Source: JAXMDC01 sp046349035
GTDB lineage: Bacteria; Pseudomonadota; Alphaproteobacteria; Rhizobiales; Kaistiaceae
Assembly (NCBI GenBank): GCA_046349035.1
Contig: JAXMDC010000007.1
Span: 1-64,000, forward strand
Direction: 5' to 3'
DNA: 64,000 bases
The notes under the pieces were generated by a model, which searched no databases, was not told the DNA's origin, and worked only from the letters and a program-made list of their open reading frames with translations. Each line of letters begins with the position of its first letter. Within the stretch, counting starts at the first letter, position 1. Both the position numbers and the translations under genes were made by a program. Shown piece by piece: positions 16,029-25,590 of the stretch.

Positions 16029-18104
16029 TCAGGCGGCTTTGGCTTCCGCCGCGGGCGGAGCGTCGTCAGCGACCAGAAGCAGCAGTTCGCCGAGCGTTGC
16101 CGCACCAAGCCGATCATGGCAGGCGATCGTCCGTGGATCGTTCGCGGCTCCTTCCGTGACCAGCACCACGAATCCCGCCCCTATCGCCAGCGCCTCGGCG
16201 TCGGCCTCCTCGGCATCGACGAGCACGCGGTCGTAGCTCTGCTCGAGCGCCCGCAGCAAGCCGGCGAGGCGCTCGCCGCCGGCGGTTCCAGCCGGCAGCG
16301 GCCGCTGCCCAGCGGCGATGAAGTGACAGGGCGACCCGCGATCGCGCAGGATAACATCGGCGAACGACGCCTGGCCGAGCAGCAGTTCGCTGAGGCCGGG
16401 ACCGGTGCCCGTGCCGGCCATCGCATTGCGGTCAACCTGATCGGCATGCATATCCAACAGAAGCACGCGGTCGCCGGCCTGGGCAAGTGCGCGCCCAAGC
16501 ACCACCGCCGCCAGCGCCCGGCCCCCCGCTGGCCCGATCGGAACGCGGGCGACGAGCACGCGCCTGGCTCCGCTGCTCCGGATCGCCCCGGTGATCGCCG
16601 CAACCGACCTCTCGACCGAGACTAGTACGTCTCCGCCAGCGGCCGGAGCAGCGCGGCGCAGCTGCCCGACGACCACCGGCGACGGCGCGGCCATGCCGCG
16701 CATCGGTCGTCCGCTGACCAGTTCGCGGGCGATGACGAACAGGCAGAGGAGCAGGAAGATCGCGGTGGTGGCGGCTGCCGTCATCGGCACCACCTTGGGG
16801 AACGACGGCTCTATCGGCGCCGTGGCGCGCGAGATGATCCGCGCATCGGCGGGAATGTAGTTCCCGTTCTGCCGCGACACCGCCTCCCGCGCCTGCTTGA
16901 GATAGGTCTCGAGGAGATCGCGGTCCGAGGCCGCCTCGCGTTCCAGCGCCCGCAGTTGCACCTGCGCGTCGCTGGAGCGAGCCGCCGCCGCCTTGAGGCC
17001 GTTCAGCTGCGCCGCGATCTGGTTCTCGCGCGCCTCGGCGAGGCGCGCCTCGCCTTCGACACCGGTGAGGATCTTCTGCGCTTCGCCGCGCACCTGGCCT
17101 TCCAGGTCGGCGAGTTGTGCGTTGAGCTCCTTGATCCGCGGATGCGCCGGCAACAGTGTCGCCGAGAGCTGCGCCACCTGCGCCCTGAGCGCCACCTGCT
17201 GGCCGACGAGATTCTGGATGAGGGGCGAGGCCAGCACGTCCGGCAAGGTCAGAGCCATGCCGCCTTGGAGGCCGGCGCGAATCTGGTCGGCCTTGGCCTG
17301 CGCCGTTGTCCGCGCCGCGCGCACGCGCCCGAGCTCTGCGTTGAGATCGGTGAGTTGCTGCTGCGCCAGCGTCGCCGCGGCGTCGGCAACACCGGTCCGC
17401 AGGAGGTCGCTATTGGCGCGGAACGCCTCGACCTTCGCCTCGGCGTCGCGCACCTTTACCCGAAGGTCGGCGATCTGCGACTCCAGCCAGCGCGCCGCAT
17501 CCGAATTGACCTCGCGCTTAGCGTTCTGTTGCAGAGCGATGTACTGCTCGGCAATCGAGTTGGCGGCTTCCGCGGCAAGGTCGGGATCGTACGACGAGAA
17601 GTCGACGACGATGACCCGCGTCTTGTCCATCGCGAAGACGTCGAGCTTTTCGTAGTAGCGGGCGAGCACCCGGTCTTCGGCGGTGCCGGCGTTGCCGCTG
17701 CGGTCGATACCGATCAGCCCGAGCAACCGGTTGGTGAGCGAAGGTCCGCCGAGGGCGGAGTCGAACTCCGCGGACTTCGCCAGGTCGAGCTTGGCGGCGA
17801 CGCTTCGCGCAAGATCGCGCGAGCGGATCAGCTGGACCTGGCTTTGCACCCCTTCGGTATCGAGCAGCGTCTGCGTGTCCGACCGATCGCCGGGGGTTCG
17901 CGTCAGTCCGGATTCGCCTGTCTCGATCAGGATCTTGGTCTCGCCGACATAGGACGGCGTCATATGGCCAAGGCCGTAGAAGGTACCCGCCCCGAGAAGC
18001 AGGGTGGCAACGAGGATGAGCGGCAACGCGCGGACCAGCGAGCGCGTCAGCGCGCGCACGTCCACCTCGACCTCACCAGGGTGCGCCGCGCCGGCTACAG
18101 GCAT
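16029..18104 (-). CDS. Wzz/GumC-type polysaccharide co-polymerase with degenerate BY-kinase domain
   Basis: Inner-membrane chain-length/export protein, 691 residues from ATG 18104. An N-terminal membrane helix (SLVRALPLILVATLLLGAGTFYGL) is followed by the Wzz domain, a long coiled coil (AQQQLTDLNAELGRVRAARTTA and later), a PxxP-like FPKVVPMTAAAT and a second membrane helix. The C-terminal 200 residues look like a bacterial tyrosine-kinase fold, but the Walker A is VPIGPAGGRALA (no GKS/T), A' is LLLDMHADQ, B is LVDAEEAD, and there is no Tyr cluster. The frame continues to a GTG at 18164, but that overlaps regulatory-looking DNA and gives an atypical N-terminus. Confidence 0.88.
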   Translation of the reverse strand: MPVAGAAHPGEVEVDVRALTRSLVRALPLILVATLLLGAGTFYGLGHMTPSYVGETKILIETGESGLTRTPGDRSDTQTLLDTEGVQSQVQLIRSRDLARSVAAKLDLAKSAEFDSALGGPSLTNRLLGLIGIDRSGNAGTAEDRVLARYYEKLDVFAMDKTRVIVVDFSSYDPDLAAEAANSIAEQYIALQQNAKREVNSDAARWLESQIADLRVKVRDAEAKVEAFRANSDLLRTGVADAAATLAQQQLTDLNAELGRVRAARTTAQAKADQIRAGLQGGMALTLPDVLASPLIQNLVGQQVALRAQVAQLSATLLPAHPRIKELNAQLADLEGQVRGEAQKILTGVEGEARLAEARENQIAAQLNGLKAAAARSSDAQVQLRALEREAASDRDLLETYLKQAREAVSRQNGNYIPADARIISRATAPIEPSFPKVVPMTAAATTAIFLLLCLFVIARELVSGRPMRGMAAPSPVVVGQLRRAAPAAGGDVLVSVERSVAAITGAIRSSGARRVLVARVPIGPAGGRALAAVVLGRALAQAGDRVLLLDMHADQVDRNAMAGTGTGPGLSELLLGQASFADVILRDRGSPCHFIAAGQRPLPAGTAGGERLAGLLRALEQSYDRVLVDAEEADAEALAIGAGFVVLVTEGAANDPRTIACHDRLGAATLGELLLLVADDAPPAAEAKAA

Positions 18105-18296
18105 TTTCAGGCAATCGTTTTGCAGTATGGACTGCCGGCGATCATCGGCAGCTAAGGTAACCACTTGCTTAACGCCGGGACCGCCCCGTCACCCATTCGT
18201 AAGATTCGTTAGCGAGCGTTAATCGCCGCGGTACACCGCTCCTTAACCATAACCCGCTGACTATCCGCAGAAATCCCCGGTGGCTCAGAGCGCGTG
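18105..18296. promoter_or_regulatory. Divergent control region of the exopolysaccharide locus
   Basis: About 190 bp between the divergent Wzz-like and Wza-like genes, with several TTAAC-containing elements: GTAACCACTTGCTTAAC at 18157-18173 (similar to 5967-5983), a CGTTA direct repeat with 10-bp period near 18208-18222, an inverted repeat GCGGT-AC-ACCGC at 18228-18239, and TTAACCAT at 18243-18250, which equals a described CtrA half-site. The clustering suggests a regulated bidirectional promoter. No consensus -35/-10 pair is evident. Confidence 0.45.
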
Positions 18297-18857
18297 ATGC
18301 GGTTCGGCGTCTCCCGTTTTTGTCTGTTGTTACTCGCCGCCCTTGCCGGCTGCGACACCTATGCGCCGCCGGGGCCAGACCTTCAGCCCTCGCTCGTCCA
18401 GAACTACCTTCTCGACAGCGGCGACCAGCTTCGCATCACGGTGTTCGGCCAGGCCGATCTCACCAACACCTATGAGGTCGACAAGGGCGGCCACCTCACT
18501 TTCCCATTGATCGGCACGGTTTCGGCGCGCGGCACAACCACCGCCGCCGTCGCTGCCGAAGTCCGGACCAAGCTCGCCCGGAGTTACATCCGCAATCCCG
18601 ACGTTTCGGTCGAGGTCGCCCGTTACCGGCCGTTCTTCATCATGGGCGAGGTCGCCTCCGGTGGCCAATACCAGTATGTCGCCGGCCTGACGGTACAACA
18701 GGCGGTGGCGATCGCCGGCGGTTTCTCGCCGCGCGCCAACCGCTCCCTGGTCGATCTCACCCGTCAGTCCGCCGGGCGCGAAGTAACCATAGCCGCGCGT
18801 CTGACCGACCCGGTCTTCCCCGGCGACACCGTTAACATTCGCGAGCGCTTGTTCTAG
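18297..18857 (+). CDS. Polysaccharide export outer-membrane lipoprotein (Wza/KpsD-like, short)
   Basis: 186 residues. The signal peptide ends in lipobox LAALAGC (Cys about residue 19), followed by the Poly_export domain (YLLDSGDQLRITVFGQADLTNTYEVDKGGHLTFPLIGTV) and a SLBB-like segment (FFIMGEVASGGQYQYVAGLTVQQAVAIAGGF). It should form the periplasmic/outer-membrane exit channel with the Wzz-like protein encoded divergently. It is half the length of E. coli Wza, as in many alphaproteobacterial short export proteins lacking the C-terminal amphipathic barrel helix. ATG 18297; a GTG directly before it (18294) is also possible. Confidence 0.92.
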   Translation: MRFGVSRFCLLLLAALAGCDTYAPPGPDLQPSLVQNYLLDSGDQLRITVFGQADLTNTYEVDKGGHLTFPLIGTVSARGTTTAAVAAEVRTKLARSYIRNPDVSVEVARYRPFFIMGEVASGGQYQYVAGLTVQQAVAIAGGFSPRANRSLVDLTRQSAGREVTIAARLTDPVFPGDTVNIRERLF

Positions 18858-18891
18858 CCGCTCGCGCCGGCGCGGGGCTAAGACCTCCGCC

Positions 18892-20070
18892 ATGAGCCCG
18901 CGGCTTCGCATCGTCCACTGTTTCCGCAACCCGGTTGGCGGCCTCTTCCGTCATGTCCGCGACCTTGCCGCCGAGCAGGCCACCGCCGGTCATGCCGTCG
19001 GCATCATAGCCGACTCGACCACCGGCGGTCCTTACGAGGACGCGCTCTTCGCCGCCCTCTCTCCAAGCCTCGAACTCGGCGTGACGCGCATTCCGATGCG
19101 CCGCGCCATCGCCCCCGGCGATGCCGTCGCGGCAGCCCGCGTGCTGCGCCATCTCAGGCGCCTTCAACCCGATGTCATCCACGGCCACGGTGCCAAAGGC
19201 GGTGCCTATGCCCGCCTGATGGGCACAGCGCTCCGCCTGGCCGGCGGCAGGCCCGCCCGGATCTACACCCCGCACGGCGGCAGCCTTCACTACGACGCCG
19301 CAAGCATCAAAGGCCGGCTGTACTTCACCGCCGAGCATTGGCTTGAGCGGATGAGCGACGCGCTGGTTTTCGTCAGCCGCTACGAAGCCGACACTTACGG
19401 CGCCAAGGTGGGCGTGCCTCGCCGGCCGGTGACGATCGCCTTGAACGGCCTCCGGCCAGCCGAATTCGAGCCGGTCGCCATCGGCGAAGAGCCTCGCGAC
19501 CTTCTCTTCATCGGCATGCTGCGCGATCTGAAGGGCCCGGATGTCTTCATCTCGGCCCTCGCCCGCATCCGCGATCGCACCGGCGCGGCGCCGACGGCGC
19601 ACATCGTCGGCTCCGGCGACGACAAGGCCAGATATGTCGAGATGGTCGCCAGCCTCGGTCTCGACCGGGCTGTCAGCTTTCACCAGCCGATGCCGGCGCG
19701 TGAGGCCTTCGCGCTGGCACGGGTCGTCGTGGTCCCTTCGCGCGCGGAATCGATGCCCTATCTGGTGCTTGAGGCTTTGGCAGCCGGCAAGCCGACGCTT
19801 GCCACCCGGGTCGGCGGCATTCCCGAGATATTCGGCGCGGCCAGCGACGCGCTGGTACCGCCGGGCGACGCTGACGCCCTGTCGAACGCCATCGCTGCAA
19901 CGCTCGCCGAGCTTCCCTCCGCTACGGCGCGCGCCGAGCGCCTTCGGCAAGCGATACGCGGCACGTTCTCCATCAAGGCGATGGCGGCAAGCGTCGAAGC
20001 CGCCTACCGCGATGCGCTCGCTGCCGCGGCTCCGTCCGGCAGCGTGGCGATCACCGACGCTCGCCCCTAA
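18892..20070 (+). CDS. Glycosyltransferase family 4 (GT-B fold)
   Basis: 392-residue retaining-type glycosyltransferase. The N-terminal acceptor domain has FRNPVGGLFRHVRDLAAEQ and DVIHGHGAKGGAYARL. The C-terminal GT1-like donor domain has LFIGMLRDLKGPDVFISAL and the E-x7-E nucleotide-sugar motif ESMPYLVLEALAAGKPTLATRVGG. It follows the Wza-like gene by 34 bp and is probably co-transcribed, adding a sugar during assembly of the exported polysaccharide. The stop overlaps the stop of the convergent dehydrogenase gene. Sugar specificity unknown. Confidence 0.93.
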   Translation: MSPRLRIVHCFRNPVGGLFRHVRDLAAEQATAGHAVGIIADSTTGGPYEDALFAALSPSLELGVTRIPMRRAIAPGDAVAAARVLRHLRRLQPDVIHGHGAKGGAYARLMGTALRLAGGRPARIYTPHGGSLHYDAASIKGRLYFTAEHWLERMSDALVFVSRYEADTYGAKVGVPRRPVTIALNGLRPAEFEPVAIGEEPRDLLFIGMLRDLKGPDVFISALARIRDRTGAAPTAHIVGSGDDKARYVEMVASLGLDRAVSFHQPMPAREAFALARVVVVPSRAESMPYLVLEALAAGKPTLATRVGGIPEIFGAASDALVPPGDADALSNAIAATLAELPSATARAERLRQAIRGTFSIKAMAASVEAAYRDALAAAAPSGSVAITDARP

Positions 20071-21377
20071 GGCTTCGCCGACACCCGCCAGATCGTCCCG
20101 GCGCCGTCCTCCGATACCAACAGCGAGCCGTCGGCGGCGACGGCGACGCCCACCGGCCGCCCCCACACCGCGCCGCTCGGGCTGACAAAACCGGTAAGGA
20201 AATCCTCGTAGGCGCCGGTCGGCTGACCGTCCTTCATCAGCACGCGCACCACCTTGTACCCAGTGCGCTGTCCGCGGTTCCACGAGCCGTGCAGTGTCGC
20301 GAAGAGTTCGCTCTGATATTGCCGCGGGAAGGCCGTGCCGGAATAGAACGCGAGGCCAAGCGGCGCCGAGTGCGGCTGGATTAGAACGTCGGGGGTCGTC
20401 ACCGCGCCGGCGAGGTCCGGCCGATCGCCGGCCTTGCGCGGATCGGGGTTGGCGCCGATGTAATACCACGGCCAGCCGTAGAAGCCGCCGCTTTTGACCC
20501 GCGTGATGTAGTCGGGCGGGAGGTCGTCGCCGAGCCCGTCCCGTTCGTTCGTCGCGCACCAGGGCGCCCCGGTCGCCGTCTCGATGGCGAGACCGGCGCA
20601 GTTGCGGATGCCGTTGGCGTAGGTCCGGAGATTCTTGCCGTCGGGATCGGCAACCAGCACGGCAGCACGGAGTTCCTCCGGGCCCCAGCCGGCGCCCGGC
20701 CCGCGGGCAGCGTCCCACGCGGCGGCGGGCTGCGGCGGCGTCCGCGCCATCGATTCCGCGACGTTGGAGGCTGAACCGACGGCAATGAACAGCTTGGTGC
20801 CGTCGGGCGAAAAGACGACGTCCCTCGTCCAGTGCCCGCCCCCCGGCACCCGCGCGATCGCCTCGGCCGGCCCACTCGGGCCAAGATCGCCGTTATAGGG
20901 GAAGCGGACGATGCGGTTGGTCTCGCCGACATAAACGAATTGCGGTTTGCCCGGCGGGTAGAAGGCGATGCCGTAGGGTTGGCTGAGACCGGACGCGAAG
21001 ACACGATCGCTGCTGGGAAGGCCGTTCGCGCCCGGGCGGAACACATGGATGCGGCCGGCGCTGCTCTCCGCCACGAACACGTCGCCGTTCGGGGCCACCG
21101 CCAGCTTGCGTGGGTTCGGCAGACCCTTGGCAAAGAGCTCGACGGTGAAGCCGGCTGGCGCGGTCGGCTTTGTCGTCTCATCCCAGCGGGAAAGCTGCGG
21201 CACGTTGGACGCCGGCGATGTCGCGAACGGGCGCGGGAGGTCGGCCGGCTTGATCTCCCAACGCTTACCAGGCGCCGAATCCCGCCAATCGCCAAAGGGC
21301 GCCGCAACGACACTGCTGACATGGCCGCTGCCGATCACGGCGACCGCCGACGACAGGACGAGCAAGAACCTCCGCAT
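20067..21377 (-). CDS. Exported beta-propeller sugar (sorbosone) dehydrogenase-like protein
   Basis: 436 residues with a signal peptide (FLLVLSSAVAVIGSGHVSSVVAAP), so periplasmic. The body is a six-bladed propeller typical of the PQQ-dependent glucose/sorbosone dehydrogenase-like family: FTVELFAKGLPNPRKLAVAPNGDVFVAE, GLSQPYGIAFYPPG, DVVFSPDGTKLFIAVGSASN, GIRNCAGLAIE, and GSWNRGQRTGYKVVRV near the end. PQQ use and substrate are inferred from family only, and no PQQ biosynthesis gene is present. Its end overlaps the convergent glycosyltransferase by 4 bp. Confidence 0.85.
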   Translation of the reverse strand: MRRFLLVLSSAVAVIGSGHVSSVVAAPFGDWRDSAPGKRWEIKPADLPRPFATSPASNVPQLSRWDETTKPTAPAGFTVELFAKGLPNPRKLAVAPNGDVFVAESSAGRIHVFRPGANGLPSSDRVFASGLSQPYGIAFYPPGKPQFVYVGETNRIVRFPYNGDLGPSGPAEAIARVPGGGHWTRDVVFSPDGTKLFIAVGSASNVAESMARTPPQPAAAWDAARGPGAGWGPEELRAAVLVADPDGKNLRTYANGIRNCAGLAIETATGAPWCATNERDGLGDDLPPDYITRVKSGGFYGWPWYYIGANPDPRKAGDRPDLAGAVTTPDVLIQPHSAPLGLAFYSGTAFPRQYQSELFATLHGSWNRGQRTGYKVVRVLMKDGQPTGAYEDFLTGFVSPSGAVWGRPVGVAVAADGSLLVSEDGAGTIWRVSAKP

Positions 21378-21481
21378 GCGATTTCTCCTTCTCCTCGCGC
21401 CGACAACGCCTTATCTGAAACGACCGGCTCCACTTTACACCGTGGGCGCCTCAGCCCAATCGCCATCCTGCCCCAATCGAC

Positions 21482-22297
21482 ATGGTGCCAAACAGTTCCA
21501 TCGAGACGCTGCTTGAGTGGTATGGCGCCATGGGCGTCGACATCGCCGTCGGCGAGGCGTCGTTCGACCGCTTCGCGGCGACCCGCCCTACCGTACCGGT
21601 CGAGGCCCCCGCCCCGAGCGAGGCCGCAGATCGGTCACCGGTGCCGCGGTCCGCTCCGCCCCTTGCGGTGGCTGCTCCTGTGGTGCCGACCGATGCCGTG
21701 GCACTGCAAGCCAAGGAAGCCGCAGCGGCAGCCAAGAGCTTGGACGAACTCCGTTCGCTCCTGGATCGTTTCGAGGGCTGTAACCTCCGTCTCACTGCCA
21801 AGAACCTCGTCTTCGCCGACGGCAATCCCCGGGCGCGGGTCATGCTGGTCGGCGAAGCGCCGGGCAAGGAGGAGGACCTTCAGGGCATCCCCTTCGTCGG
21901 CCGGTCGGGGCAGTTGCTCGACCGCATGCTCGCCGCCATCGGCCTCGACCGGACCTCGGTCTATATCGCCAATGTCGTGCCCTGGCGCCCGCCCGGCAAT
22001 CGCACCCCGACGCCGCAAGAGACCGCCGTCTGCCGGCCATTTCTCGCCCGACAGATCGAGCTCGCCGATCCCGAGATCCTTGTCTGCCTCGGCGCCGCCG
22101 CCGCGAAGGAACTCCTGGACACCCCGGAGGGCATTCTCCGCCTTCGCGGGCAGTGGCGGCAGTACAACACCGGCCGGCGTCTCATCCCGACCCTCGCGAC
22201 GCTGCATCCCGCCTACCTCTTGCGGCAACCGGCACAGAAGCGCCTTGCCTGGCGCGACCTCCTCGCCATACGCGCCGCCCTCGACAAATCCGGCTGA
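21482..22297 (+). CDS. Uracil-DNA glycosylase, family 4-like (UdgA)
   Basis: 271 residues. An N-terminal variable region (Pro/Ala-rich, residues 30-75) is followed by the UDG superfamily core: VMLVGEAPGKEEDLQGIPFVGRSGQLLDRML (motif 1 GEAPG and the uracil pocket), NVVPWRPPGNRTP, and the C-terminal motif TLHPAYLLR with HPAY. It removes uracil from DNA in base excision repair. Family 4 enzymes usually carry an Fe-S cluster held by four Cys with an N-terminal C-x2-C; here that position has one Cys only (EGCNLRLTAKN), so cluster binding is uncertain. ATG 21482. Confidence 0.88.
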   Translation: MVPNSSIETLLEWYGAMGVDIAVGEASFDRFAATRPTVPVEAPAPSEAADRSPVPRSAPPLAVAAPVVPTDAVALQAKEAAAAAKSLDELRSLLDRFEGCNLRLTAKNLVFADGNPRARVMLVGEAPGKEEDLQGIPFVGRSGQLLDRMLAAIGLDRTSVYIANVVPWRPPGNRTPTPQETAVCRPFLARQIELADPEILVCLGAAAAKELLDTPEGILRLRGQWRQYNTGRRLIPTLATLHPAYLLRQPAQKRLAWRDLLAIRAALDKSG

Positions 22298-22409
22298 AAA
22301 GCGCGGGGCGAAAGGGTCGCCTTGCCTCAGCCGCCCCCTTCCGCCAAATTCGTTGCCAATGGGGGCGAGCGGCACGACGCCGCGTCATCCGCCCGCCGAG
22401 CGGAGCGGC

Positions 22410-23323
<914 letters not shown>

Positions 23324-23324
<1 letters not shown>

Positions 23325-24685
23325 TGGCGGTCGAGAGTATCGCTACCGACACGGCGCCGGCGGCCCGCCTCCCCGCCGCCCTCCGCAACGCGCTTCTGTG
23401 GGCCGGCCTCACCGTCCTGATGCTCGGGCCGGTCGCCGGTCTCGGCACCCTCGCCAGCGGCGGCACTTACGTCTTCCAGCATCGCTGGGGATTGGTCGCC
23501 GTCCTCGCCGTTGTCGTGTTTGCCATCCGCCTGGCGGCTGGCCTCCTCGCCGGTCGGCCCAATCCGGTCGGGCAGGCCGTCCGCCAGCGCTTGACGCCGC
23601 GCCTGACGGCAGCGGCGCCGGCCGTAGGCCCGGTTTTCATTGCGCTTGCCGTACTCTTCCCCTTTCTCGCCGCCGCGCTCGGTGGCGGCCTCGTCGGCGG
23701 ACGTTACTGGATCGACCTCGGCGTCTACGTATTGACCTTCACGCTGCTCGGCTGGGGCCTCAACATCGTCGTCGGCCTCGCCGGGCTTCTCGACCTTGGC
23801 TACGTCGCCTTCTACGCGGTCGGCGCCTACTCCTTTGCCCTGCTCGCCCAGAATTTCGAACTGTCGTTCTGGATCTGCCTGCCGATCGCCGGGATGCTCG
23901 CCGCACTATGGGGCGTCCTGCTGGGCTTTCCCGTCCTTCGCCTGCGCGGTGACTATCTCGCCATCGTCACCCTTGCCTTCGGCGAGATCATCCGCCTGGT
24001 TCTCATCAACTGGCGCGACCTCACCGGCGGCGCCCGCGGCATTATCGGTATCCCTCGTCCGAGCTTTCTCGGCTTCGACTTCATGGAGGAAGAGGGCCCG
24101 ACCAGCTTTTCGGAGTTCTTTGGCCTCGAATACTCGCCGGTCTACCGCCTGATCTTCTTCTATTATGTGACGCTGGGCCTCGCCTTGATCGTCCTCTGGG
24201 TCACCCAGCGCCTCCGTCGCCTCCCTATCGGCCGCGCTTGGGAGGCGCTGCGCGAGGACGAGATCGCCTGTCGCGCGCTCGGCATCTCGGTGGTGAACAC
24301 CAAGCTTGCCGCCTTCGCCATCGGCGCCATGTTCGGCGGCTTCGCCGGGACCGTGTTCGCCGCCCGACAGGGCTACATCAACCCCGGCGACTTCACCTTT
24401 CTGCAGTCGGCGCTGGTGCTGGCGATTGTCGTCCTCGGCGGCCTCGGCTCCACCATCGGCATCGTCCTCGCCGCCATCGTCCTGATCGGCGGCGTCGAGA
24501 TGCTGCGCAACCTCGGCTTCCTCACCGCCATCCTCGGGCCGACCTTCGAGCCGGCGCAGTACCGCATGCTCATCTTCGGCATGGTGATGGTGGCGATCAT
24601 GGTGCTGCGCCCGCGCGGCCTGGTATCGACACGCAAGCCATCGATTCTCCTCGGCCGGCGCCCGGCCGACGGCGCGCCCCGGTGA
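23324..24685 (+). CDS. livM: Branched-chain amino acid ABC transporter permease LivM
   Basis: 453 residues, the second permease. An N-terminal extension with extra helices and a basic Arg-rich loop precedes the conserved core YWIDLGVYVLTFTLLGWGLNIVVGLAGLLDLGYVAFYAVGAYSF. Also visible are FPVLRLRGDYLAIVTLAFGEIIRLV, the EAA-like loop IGRAWEALREDEIACRALGISVVNTKL and VLGGLGSTIG. Start overlaps the livH stop by one base and its own stop overlaps the livG start by one base, indicating translational coupling. Confidence 0.97.
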
Positions 24686-25590
24686 TGTCGGTCGCCGCTC
24701 CGCTGCTCCGCGTCGAGCGGCTCACCATGCGCTTCGGCGGCCTCGTCGCCATCGACGGCCTTTCCTTCGAGGCTAGACGCGGCGAGATCACGGCGGTGAT
24801 CGGCCCTAACGGGGCGGGCAAGACCACGGTCTTCAACTGCACGACCGGCTTCTACAAGCCGACCGAAGGCCGCCTCGCCCTCGTCCATGGCGACGGCAGC
24901 CAGTGGAGCCGTCTGGAGAGCTTGACTGCCAGCGGCGGTCGCTTCCTGAGCGAGGGTAACGGCGGCCTGTTCCTGCTCGAGCGGATGCCCGATTTCGAGG
25001 TCGCCCGGCGCGCCCGTGTCGCCCGCACCTTTCAAAATGTCCGGCTGTTCCCGGGCATCACCCTCCTCGAGAACCTCATGGTCGCCCAGCATAACCGGCT
25101 GATGACGGCCTCGGGATTCACGCTTCTCGCCCTGTTCGGCCTTGGCGGCTATGCCGCGGCCGAGCGCGCCGCGGTCGAGCGTGCCCGCTACTGGCTCGAG
25201 CGGGTCGGGCTCGCCGATCGCGCCGACGACGCCGCCGGCTCGCTGCCGTACGGCGCCCAGCGGCGTCTGGAGATCGCCCGCGCCATGTGCACCGAGCCGG
25301 TCTTGCTGTGCCTCGACGAACCGGCGGCCGGCCTCAATCCGCGCGAGTCGGCCGAACTGACCGACCTCCTCATCGCCATTCGCGACGAGCACAAGCTCTC
25401 GATCCTCTTGATCGAGCACGACATGAGCGTGGTTATGGGCATCTCCGACCACATCGTCGTGCTCGACTACGGCCGCAAGATCGCCGACGGCACGCCGAGC
25501 GAGGTACGCACCGATCCTCGTGTCATCGCCGCCTATCTCGGCGTCGAGGAGGGCGAAGCGGCGCCAGTGTCCGCGGGGGCGCCAGTATGA
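24685..25590 (+). CDS. livG: Branched-chain amino acid ABC transporter ATPase LivG
   Basis: 301-residue cytoplasmic ATPase: Walker A GPNGAGKTT, Q-loop region VARTFQNVRLFPGITLLENLMVAQ, signature LPYGAQRRLEIARAM, Walker B VLLCLDEPAAGLNP and the H-loop ILLIEHDMSVV. The signature reads PYGAQRR rather than SGGQ, which is common in LivG-type subunits. A roughly 35-residue insertion between Walker A and Q-loop (HGDGSQWSRLESLTASGGRF) enlarges the domain. Coupled to livM (TGATG) and livF (ATGA). Confidence 0.97.
   Translation: MSVAAPLLRVERLTMRFGGLVAIDGLSFEARRGEITAVIGPNGAGKTTVFNCTTGFYKPTEGRLALVHGDGSQWSRLESLTASGGRFLSEGNGGLFLLERMPDFEVARRARVARTFQNVRLFPGITLLENLMVAQHNRLMTASGFTLLALFGLGGYAAAERAAVERARYWLERVGLADRADDAAGSLPYGAQRRLEIARAMCTEPVLLCLDEPAAGLNPRESAELTDLLIAIRDEHKLSILLIEHDMSVVMGISDHIVVLDYGRKIADGTPSEVRTDPRVIAAYLGVEEGEAAPVSAGAPV

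Noticed and set aside
18832..20718. 628-codon open frame on the minus strand
   Set aside because: Lies antisense across the GT4 gene and part of the convergent dehydrogenase. The true genes carry family motifs; this one does not.
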